Source of the DNA: Micrasema longulum
Lineage: Eukaryota; Arthropoda; Insecta; Trichoptera; Brachycentridae
NCBI GenBank assembly: GCA_022494885.1
Contig: JAGVSM010001434.1
Coordinates: 372,001 to 436,000, forward strand
Length of the DNA: 64,000 bases
Direction: 5' to 3'
Made by a program: the position numbers and the translations under genes. The notes under the pieces are model-generated. The model was not told the DNA's origin. It saw nothing but the letters and a program-made list of their open reading frames with translations, and did not search any database. Below, one piece after another: positions 56,540 to 64,000 of this stretch. The stretch's first letter is position 1. The number at the start of each line of letters is the position of its first letter.

Positions 56540-57175
56540 TATATATCAACAATATTTTGAGTTTGTCCAAATTTTTGTGAACAAGGACTGGATTCAACTC
56601 CCTGGGAAACTGTTCATATGAACATATTACAACAGAGATGAAGAACATTTAGGAGAAGGTAATATAGAAGTCTAGGCATCTACAGGGCTACAGGGCACTT
56701 AAACCTGCCATTGACATGTCATAATTACCGACTATATTACCTTCTCTTAAATGTTATTCATCTCTGTGTTAATATGTTAATATAAACAGCTCCCTAGGGA
56801 GTTGAATCCAGCCCTTGTCTACAAAAATTTGGACAAACTCAAAATATTGTTGATAAATCCACCTGGTCCATGAAGAAGTATAGAAATTGAAAAAATAACA
56901 TTTTCAGGCGTTGCCTAGTACGCAGGTGAAATAATTCAACTAGATGAATCTCACCCGCATAAATAAAGATTACAGCTCTTTAACTTTACAAACATCAACA
57001 GATGACATAATTGAAGGAATATAGATGTTCAAATATAGGCAGAATGGTGAATGTGTGTAAACTGGCCACTTAAACCAACCGTTGACAGGTCATAAGGCCT
57101 GTAGATGCCTAGTCTTCTATATTACCTTATTTTAAATGTTCTTCATCTCTGTTGTTAACATGTTTAATATTTATA
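56540..57175. mobile_element. D elements: palindromic head plus a second copy
   Basis: 56545-56670 and 56730-56852 are inverted arms of about 120 bp, starting CAACAATATTTTGAGTTTGT and ending ACAAACTCAAAATATTGTTG. From 56853 to 57170 the interior and right arm of a further D unit follow (ACAGCTCTTTAACTTTAC, ACTGGCCACTTAAACCAAC, GTTCTTCATCTCTGTTGTT). So one D unit seems joined head-to-tail with a reversed partial unit. Confidence 0.7.
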
Positions 57176-57299
57176 ATTCTTACACTGTACAATATTTACT
57201 AGTCTAAAGATGCCTATTGGAAAGTGAAAGCGCTAATTGGTCAAAAAAAAGTTAAAGCGCAAGAATGATTAAATTATGATTAACATTCAAATATAAGTT

Positions 57300-57455
57300 A
57301 TTATATCATCATCAGAATTTCCTTTCCGTACCTAATGGTGCATAAGGCACTGCATTGGTGCACCAATGGCAGTGTATCTTGATCATTTTTATATCACAAA
57401 GATAAGATGACCAGTCTTACGCTTCAAGTACCAGTCCAAGGATTACACCATTCCT
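57300..57455 (-). mobile_element. SINE C core copy
   Basis: TACCTAATGGTGCATAAGGC, AATGGCAGTGTATCTTGATC, ACCAGTCTTACGCTTCAAG and ACCAGTCCAAGGATTACACC match the core in reverse. No head identified. Confidence 0.7.
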
Positions 57456-58109
57456 TCAAATTGTTTCAACTGATGTAAAAACATATTTCGTATCATTTTT
57501 AGAAAAACACACCTTCGTTATTTGATGTGACAATGAAAGAAGCACAAAAAAACGTAATTTTACAACTCGGAAAACTCTACACCATCAGCGAAGTGCAAAA
57601 ATAAATTTAAGAAGAATTTTCATTTCTTTCGGGGGGCTGTTTGAACATTTTCAGGGCTTTCTCTATAATTTATTTCCCGAAAACTCGCGGCATAATTTAA
57701 TAGGAGCACCATTCTCCGGAATGAATGTTGTATTTTAAGGAGAAATTCTTTGTAATCGTATTTCAAGAAGTCAGAAAATTCACATGAAAATATGCTTAGT
57801 GTTACCTAAACAGAATTTTTTAATACTTCTTAATGTGAGGCTTAAAATCACAATAAAAAGGCAAGACTTATGTTCATTGTTACGTTTTATATATATTATA
57901 TTTTAATCTTAAGATTTGCTTGGAATTTAATTTTAATTTGTTTTTTAATTGCTTAGTGTACCTACCCTTATTTTATTTATTTATTCATCTTTTAATTTTA
58001 GCGAATGAAAAAGTATTTTTTCAGTAAAATAGTATCAGAAACCTAGAGGAGTGTTTTCGACTCGATTTCTGCTCTCAGGTAAAAATGAATATGAAAATTG
58101 TGTTGAGAT

Positions 58110-58365
58110 AGGTCTGCCTAGTTTTGTTGTGGTAAAAGTGTTCGTCTACCATTTTTGAGCTGCTGGATTCGATTCCTGGCAGGTCAGATATTATTTTTCA
58201 ACTTTGAATGTTTTTTCGGGCTGCAATATTTTGTTGCTTTGAAACTGACATCAGAAACGTAAGACTTATCACCTTACCTTATTGTAACACATGATCGAAC
58301 TTCGCTGCATTTGATTTAGCAATGCAGTACCATATGCACTACTGGGTGCGGAAAAATGGATGATA
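58110..58365 (+). mobile_element. SINE C copy
   Basis: Head GTTTTGTTGTGGTAAAAG, GGATTCGATTCCTGGCAGG, then core CGTAAGACTTATCACCTTAC, CTTCGCTGCATTTGATTTAG and CATATGCACTACTGGGTGCG. Confidence 0.7.
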
Positions 58366-58944
58366 ATTAATTATCACCACGCTGCACCACTGGTGCAGCA
58401 AGAACTGTTCTTGTATGTTCAATATACCATTTTTGAAAAATTGAGTTACGAATGCTAATATGTTCAAAATCCTATTACTTGTTTATGTAGCGAAAGAATT
58501 AAAAAAATTCCATTAGTAAATAGTATTTTCAAATAAATAGTATTTTTTGATGGCCAACTTCTACTTACTGATTTTATTTGTTTGACTTTAAAAACATATA
58601 AAATGTTTTTGTAAAATTTTCAAAATGGTCCAAAATGGTCCTAAATGCTGAAAAAATTAGCTAACTCTTTTAATATATCTTTCATCATTTTAGTAAGAAA
58701 ATTAACCTTTTTAATGAATTTTCTGATATGTCTTAATTCGAAGTTATATTATTTTTTTCTACTATTTACTCCAGTTATTCAGTAAATAAAGGTGTTTTTT
58801 TTTAAACAATGCGTTTAAACCCTATTTCAAAAATCGTGATTTAAAAATCATTCTCCACAACTTAAAGCCGTATCCATGAAAATTTACATCTCTTGAATTA
58901 CGATTTTTGTACAAATAGGCGTTTGTTTTAAAAGATTTTTATTC
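58366..58944. other. Unrecognised
   Basis: AT-rich, no motif. Confidence 0.5.
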
Positions 58945-59013
58945 CAAACAAATAACACTTATTTGTTTATAAATTTGTATAAACCACTTATTTTTTTTTT
59001 TTAAATACACTTC

Positions 59014-59045
59014 GACCGGTTTCGAGGTTACTACCTCATCGTCAG
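59014..59045 (-). ncRNA. Hammerhead-like motif, foldback left arm
   Basis: CTGACGA, T, GAGGT/ACCTC stem with a tight loop, GAA, ACCGGT, C. ACCGGT is self-complementary, the six-base version of the Penelope ACGT. Confidence 0.45.
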
Positions 59046-59168
59046 GAATTTAACTAACTTATAATTGTATGAAAGAGATATGCTATTTATATAATAAAAT
59101 ATTGTCTCTTTCATACAATATTTTATTATATAAATAGCAACGCATGTAATTATAAGTTAGTTAAATTC

Positions 59169-59200
59169 CTGACGATGAGGTAGTAACCTCGAAACCGGTT
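59169..59200 (+). ncRNA. Hammerhead-like motif, foldback right arm
   Basis: Inverted twin of 59014-59045; the base after ACCGGT is T rather than C. Otherwise identical. Confidence 0.45.
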
Positions 59201-59430
59201 GAAGTGTAATTTAAAAAAAAATTAAGTGGTTTTTACAAATTTATAAAGAAATAAGTGTAAAATGTCATACCACAAAGTGAAAAATAAGTTTTTAATTAAA
59301 CTTAAACATTAAAAAAAATCGTACTTATGCTGATGAGGCTCGCAACCCATCAGGTCGCTTCTCTCGGGGGGGCGCAAAGAGGAGGAATTCTCAGGAATGT
59401 AGAATTGCCACTTGGAATGTAAGAGGACGT

Positions 59431-60606
59431 ATGACTGATAAGATGAATGAACTGTGTGATATAATGAAGAATAAATGTATAGATTTATTGTGTGTCTCTG
59501 AGACTTGGAAGAAAGGGAGTGGTTCGATGGAGCACGGTGATACTCTGGTTCTCTGGTCCGGTCTCCCTGAGACGGACAGAGCTTGCCGGGGTGTTGCTGC
59601 GTTTCTATCGCCAAGAATGATAGAGGGCATGAATGAATATGAATTTGTAAGTGAGAGACTCATGTTTGTCAGATTTAAGGTCGGACTGACAAGATTGCTT
59701 GTTATCATAGGATACGCTCCTGTCAACTCCGACTGTGAATCTGAGAAGGACGAGTTTTGGACGAGTCTAATGAATGTGATGAATGGGAAAAAAGATAGCG
59801 AAAGGATAGTTTTGGCTGGAGATCTTAATGGTTGGGTGGGAACAAGGAGAGATGGGCTGGAGTCAGCTCTAGGTATGTTTGGGGATGCAAGAGTGAATGA
59901 CAATGGGAAAAGACTGCTAGAGGTATGCCTGGAATGGAACCTTTTTGTATCAAATACATTTTTCGAGCATAAAGGAATCCACCAATACACATGGGAGAGA
60001 GGAAATGAAAGGTCGATTATCGATTATGTCATCATTGACTCTAGATTGAAGCCTGTAACTGTCGACACACGTGTGTACAGAGGGGCCGAGATGGAATCAG
60101 ACCATTTTTTAGTGGTCTCAAGGGTGATTCTGTTTAAGGGATGGCGGTCCCAAACAAACAAAGTGCAGGCTCCTTCTAGAGTCAAAGTTGAAAAACTGCA
60201 AAATGCTGACATAAAAGATAATTTTGAAAGATCTGTGAGTCACAGACTGAACGAAAAAGATGTAGAATGTATGGGTATAAACGATATGTGGGAGTGTTTG
60301 AAAATAAGTATGTGCGAGGCGGCGAAAGAAGTGTGCGGTGTGACAACGCTAGGGAGAAAGAAAGGTGATGCGTGGTGGGACGACGAAGTCAAAAAACTCG
60401 TTAAAGAAAAGAAGGATGCGTGGATAAATTTGCTTGCTGTAAAAAAGAATACAATTGAATATGAATCGGCTAAACGCGTGTATGGTGAAAGTAAGAAAAA
60501 GGTTAAGCAGGGTGTATGTGAACGGAAGAAAAAATTGAAGGATGAAGAAGGAATGAAAATGACACACAATTTCCATGAAAACATTAAAGTTTTTGGAAAG
60601 CTGTGA
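59431..60606 (+). pseudogene. LINE endonuclease domain reading frame (391 codons, broken at end)
   Basis: This frame carries the exonuclease-endonuclease-phosphatase fold that nicks target DNA for target-primed reverse transcription. The catalytic SETW, GDLN and SDH blocks are intact. The frame ends at a TGA right after IKVFGKL. Reading one base differently gives FWKAVKN and runs into the next frame, so one T is missing from a T run at about 60587-60595. The true start is probably upstream of this ATG, because the conserved WNVRG block precedes it. Confidence 0.85.
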
Positions 60607-61064
60607 AAAACTCCAGGAGTAGCAGTGAAAGCGGAGGCATGACAGTTGTTAAAGATAAGGATGGAAAAATGGTGACTAGTGAGAGTGGAATAAAAGAGAT
60701 ATGGAAGGAATACTTTGAGGAAGTTTATGAATCGCACACTGGTAACTCGGGCGGTGCCGATGTATCGACATTATCCGAGGTGTGTCTGAACGCAAATGAT
60801 GAGTTAAGTCAGATTAGTATGAAAGAAATTATCAGCGTTGTCAAATGTATGCGGAATGGTAAAGCGCAAGGGTATGATTGTATTGCAGCAGAGTTTATTA
60901 AGTCGGGTGGCAAATTAATTCTCACATGGCTACATAAACTTTTTAACTTGTGTCTCATGAGGAAAGGACTCCACCTGATTGGAGGAGGGCAGTTGTTATG
61001 CCGTTATACAAGGGAAAGGGTTCTAAGGTGGAGTGTGGGAATTACAGAGCTATCAGTCTTCTGA
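60603..61064 (+). pseudogene. LINE linker and N-terminal RT frame segment
   Basis: This frame continues the LINE polyprotein after the first frameshift. It holds the linker (KNSRSSSESGG), the segment IWKEYFEEVYE, and the early RT region MRNGKAQGYDCIAAEF, which corresponds to the KAxGxDxIxxE block of LINE reverse transcriptases. The meaningful frame is lost at about 60958-60970, just after NLCLMR; the remaining codons to 61064 are out of frame. Confidence 0.8.
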
Positions 61065-62131
61065 GCGCTGTCGGCAAAATGTATGGAAGAATAATGATAG
61101 AAAGAGTAAGAAACGTGACCAAGGAGAAAGTATGGGATGTACAGAGTGGATTTATGAATGGTAGAGGATGTAAGGATCAAATATTTGCATTACGCAATAT
61201 GACAGAAAAGTTTTTGGCGAAAAACCAGAAGCTTTTCTGCGCTTTTGTTGATTTGCAAAAAGCATTTGATCGAGTTGATAGGAAAAAATTATGGATGGTT
61301 CTATCGGAGTATGGAGTGAGTGACAACCTTGTCCGCGCTATTGCTTCCTTGTACAAAGATAGTGTAGCGTGCGTAAGGGTAAATGGGTCATTAACTTCCT
61401 GGTTTGACATCCCTAAAGGAGTCAAACAGGGATGTGTTATGTCACCGTGGTTATTCAACATATACATGGATAAATGTATGAGAGAATTGAAAAGTATGGA
61501 TGTGGGAGCGAAAATGAGTAATCTTACTGTCAGTTGCCTTCTGTACGCCGATGACGCAGTCCTCCTAGCTGACAGCGAAGAGGAACTGCAATCCTTGGTT
61601 ACAAAGGTTTACAAAGTGTGCAAGGAGAGTGATTTGCTAATGAATGTGCAAAAGTCGAACGTCATGGTTCTTGAAAGAAATGTAACTATGACTGAATGTA
61701 AGATTGTAGTAAATGGAGATAGTTTGAAACAGGTCGAAGAATTTGTATATCTGGGTAGTATGTTTACCAGAGATGGAAATATGGACAAGGATATTGAAAG
61801 GAGGGTTAGTGCCGGTAACAGAGTTAATGGTGCCTTAAAGTCTGTCGTAGCAAATAAGTGTCTATCGCAAGAGGCTAAATTAGTAGTTCATAATGGAGTT
61901 CTGGTACCAACCCTAATGTATGGAAGCGAAGCATTGAGTTGGAAAAAAAGGGACGAAAGTAGACTGAATGCTGTTGAAATGCGATCCCTCAGGCGAATGT
62001 GCAGAAAAACAATGTATGATAGGTGCCCTAATGTCGAAATTAGAGCAGAATGCAAGGCTGAGTTAAGCATTATCGACAAAATTAAGAAAGGTTCTTTTGC
62101 GATGGTTCGGTCATGTGGAGCGAATGAATGA
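60965..62131 (+). pseudogene. LINE reverse transcriptase palm and thumb frame segment
   Basis: This is the main RT domain. TPPDWRRAVV and PLYKGKGS are followed by YRAISLL, VQSGFMNGRGCKDQ, AFVDLQKAFDRVDR, GVKQGCVMSPW and YADDAVLLADS. The C-terminal region has EFVYLGS, GNRVNGALK, LMYGSEALSW and IIDKIKKGSF. The catalytic aspartates (D of FVD, DD of YADD) are present. An extra T in a T run near 62095 shifts the frame, so the conserved RWFGHVERM block continues in the frame from 62097. Confidence 0.85.
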
Positions 62132-62375
62132 TGAAAGGACGGCTAAAAAGATTTATGATGCGAATGTGTCTGGTTGTAGAAGTCGAGGAAGGCCGAGAAA
62201 GACATGGCATGATCAAGTACAACAAATTTTTGAAAGTGGTCATGTGAAAAGTCGGAATAATCGACGTGCGTGCATGAGAAGATGTATGAATGTGAAGGAA
62301 GCAAAGGAAGTGTGCCAGGACAGAGTGGTGTGGCGTTCTATCCTCTCTGCCTACCCCTCTGGGGAAATGGCGTGA
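62097..62375 (+). pseudogene. LINE C-terminal region after third frameshift
   Basis: The frame encodes MRWFGHVERMNDERTAKKIYD, then GCRSRGRPRKTWHDQV and RRCMNVKEAKEVCQDRVVWRSIL. GHVERM plus GRPxxxW is the usual end of many insect LINE RT proteins. It ends just before the GATGG and TTAG-repeat 3' terminus of the element. The same tail is found inverted at 62.7-63.4 kb and at 21.2 kb. Confidence 0.8.
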
Positions 62376-62494
62376 TGGTTAGTTAGTTAGTTAGTTAAGG
62401 TTATCAACCATTTTTTTTATTTCGAATACAAAAATATTATAAGGGGGAAAAAAACATAACCGAGAGAAGTGAAGATTAAATTAATATTAACAAT

Positions 62495-62590
62495 AATAAA
62501 AACATCAATGTTTTGAGTATGTCTAAATGTTTACAGACAGGATGGATTTCCTCCCTAGGGGGTTATGTATTATTAGATCTGAAAAACATC
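62495..62590. mobile_element. D element terminal fragment
   Basis: TTGAGTATGTCTAAATGTTT, ACAGACAGGATGGATTTCC and TCCCTAGGGGGTTATG match the inverted end of the D copy at 6.2 kb. It separates the two RTE-like LINE copies. Confidence 0.6.
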
Positions 62591-62689
62591 AAATTAAAAA
62601 CAAGCTCAAAGTAATAACTGGAAAAAGTATTATTTAAAGTATCCCAAAAACAAGGGGTAAAAAACTGATCAGTATTTACATAAACAAAC

Positions 62690-63425
62690 AAACAAACCAT
62701 CACGTCGTTTCCCCGTAAGGCAGAGAGGATAGAACGCCACAACACTCTATATTTGCATACAGATCTCGCTTCCTCTACATTCATACATCTTCTCATGCAC
62801 GCGCGCCGATTATTCCGACTTTTGACATGTCCATCTTTAAGTATTTGTTGGATTTGGTCATGCCATGTCTTTCTCGGTCTTCCTCTATTTCTGCATCCAT
62901 CAACATTCGCATTGTAAATATTCTAGCCGTTCTCTCGCTGTCCATTCGTTCTACATGTCCAAACCAGCGCAGAGATCCTTTCTTGATTTTGTCGATAATG
63001 CTTGTCTCAGCCTTACATAATGTACGGATCTCAACATTTGTGCATCTATCGTACATAGTTTTACCACCCATTCGCCTGAGAGATCGCATTTCGACAGCAT
63101 TCAGCCTACTTTCGTCCCTGTTTTTCCAAGTCCATACTTCGCTCCCATACATCAGGGACGAGACCAGGACTCCGTTGTGAACTGCCAATTTTGCCTCTTG
63201 TGACAAACATTTATTTGCCAAGGTCGATTTAAGTGCACCGTTAACTCTGTTCCCGGCACTCACCCTCCTTTCAATATCTTTCTCAGTCATTTCATCCTAG
63301 TGAACATACTTCCCAGATACACAAATTCCTCTACTTGTTTTAGTATAACTCCATTTCACATTTAGTCACACTTTCATTTCTTTCAAAAACCATCACATTC
63401 GATTTATCGACATTCATCGGCAAAA
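62690..63425 (-). mobile_element. 5'-truncated second copy of the same RTE-like LINE (3' end)
   Basis: The minus strand encodes the thumb and C-terminal region, closely matching the 59.3-62.4 kb element. Shared blocks are DIERRVSAGNRVNGALK, GVLVSSLMYGSE, WKNRDESRLNAVEMRSLRRM, IIDKIKKGSLRWFGHVERM and RRCMNVEEARSVC. It lies 300 bp from the first copy in opposite orientation. It starts near VDKSNVMVF (63.4 kb), so the RT core is absent. The reading frame is broken after WFGHVERMDSERTA. After its GATGG the tail is TTTG repeats instead of TTAG. Confidence 0.85.
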
Positions 63426-63544
63426 AAAGTATTTACATAATTGGAAATAATAATAAAAAAATGCTCAATTGCAAAAAAACATTTTCAAATAGGAAAAATA
63501 CTTCAATAATATAAGGAACAACACTAACCATTGGTTGATTCCGG

Positions 63545-64000
63545 AGAACTAGTGACGTCGTTCAAAGTAGTTAATTTTTATCAAAATCATTTTTCTTATT
63601 TTTTTATCACATTCATTTGAGAAACTTTGCTGTACAATTAAATGCTATAATTTTTACCGCGCGTAAGAAAACATTTTTTTATATCCAATTTCCCGTTGCA
63701 CTGAACTTCCTCATCAATTGTTATGTTCCGGATTTCAGTCTGCACACCTACCAAAACCTAGCCTGGCTTCGTGTTTGTCTCTTGCCTTGCGATCTGTAGT
63801 GACATCATACCCACCCCACACCCGTATGTATATTCACTCGTTTATGCTACATGGTTATCTTCGACTTCTTCTCGGTGAGTTCTGCTAATTGGTCAGTTGA
63901 CTTACCGCAAACCGGAAATCTATCGTCAGAACATCGTCATGTATCTTGACGGCACAATTATCAAGGCCAAACACGTCGCGTTTTTGTAGTGACATATTTT
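63545..64000 (+). repeat. Repeat G, two partial copies at the right edge
   Basis: 63550-63710 has AATTAAATGCTATAATTTTT, ACCGCGCGTAAG and CCAATTTCCCGTTGCAC (second half of G). 63840-63970 has GTTCTGCTAATTGGTCAG and CGCAAACCGGAAATC (first half). So two truncated units lie head to tail, cut by the window edge. Confidence 0.5.

Larger units (their letters stand above)
58945..59265. mobile_element. Foldback hairpin next to the large LINE
   Basis: Inverted arms of about 150 bp: ACTTCGACCGGTTTCGAGGT, TACTACCTCATCGTCAGGAA and TTTAACTAACTTATAATTG on the left, their complements on the right (59.15-59.21 kb), plus a nested AT hairpin ATGAAAGAGATATGC in the centre. Both arms carry CTGACGATGAGG...CCTCGAAACCGGT, the hammerhead-like motif. 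It ends about 50 bp before the LINE. Confidence 0.85.
59310..62395 (+). mobile_element. Nearly complete APE-RT non-LTR retrotransposon (RTE-like) with three frameshifts
   Basis: The element encodes an apurinic endonuclease followed by a reverse transcriptase. The reading frame is already open from about 59320 (ADEARNPSGRF, then IATWNVRGR), upstream of the first ATG at 59431. Endonuclease motifs, counted from that ATG: SETW 23-26, GDLNGWVG 130-137, IDYVI 197-201, SDHFLVV 223-229. RT motifs (frame from 60950): PPDWRRAVVMPLYKGKG, FVDLQKAFDR with the catalytic Asp, GVKQGCVMSPW, and YADD at about 199-202. The C-terminal part has WFGHVERM. The coding frame shifts three times by single bases, near 60590, 60960 and 62095. 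The 3' end after the stop is GATGG plus TTAG repeats. RTE-like is inferred from domain order, lack of RNase H and the short-repeat tail; the exact clade is not proven. Confidence 0.9.

Noticed and set aside
59391..59990. A 199-codon minus frame
   Set aside because: Antisense shadow of the LINE endonuclease; serine-, leucine- and phenylalanine-rich without domain.

Overview
The window is AT-rich animal DNA, most probably from an insect. The evidence is short GT/AG-bounded exons in a sea of repeats, RTE-like and jockey-like LINEs, a mariner relic, tRNA-headed SINEs, piggyBac- and hAT-type MITEs and a Penelope-like element. I cannot name the species. The only host gene I can defend is a CUB-domain protein on the minus strand, seen as five exons at about 37.2, 29.9, 29.5, 26.4 and 8.9 kb. 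Their splice phases join without conflict into two CUB domains. Its 5' end (signal peptide) and 3' end are not found, so most of the window is intron or flank of this gene.

Layout. 1-7.2 kb: LINE relic, unknown repeat K, truncated mariner, two related MITEs, and a palindromic D element split by a LINE tail. 7.2-21.4 kb: CUB exon 5, SINEs A and B, piggyBac-type MITEs, and a foldback (E) inside an M element. 21.4-29.5 kb: LINE relics, a higher-order minisatellite, CUB exon 4, and a SINE interrupted by M. 29.5-37.4 kb: CUB exons 3, 2 and 1, repeat G, foldback F inside K, a GC-rich patch, a LINE relic, and an intact D element with target duplications. 37.4-49.5 kb: hAT MITE, RT relic, an L2/CR1-like LINE inside a SINE, and a Penelope-like fragment with GIY-YIG domain and inverted termini. 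49.5-64 kb: K copy, SINE copies, large foldbacks, then a nearly complete APE-RT LINE (59.3-62.4 kb) and a second inverted 3' copy.

The most interesting signal is a recurrent hammerhead-ribozyme-like motif. It reads CUGANGA, one bulged base, a short stem, GAA, then a self-complementary 4-8-mer followed by C or A. It lies in or near the arms of otherwise unrelated foldback elements and in the Penelope termini. The D family is also notable: palindromic like a MITE, yet flanked by 12-14 bp direct repeats as if copied by a LINE. Almost all other open frames in the window are chance AT-rich frames or repeat remnants.
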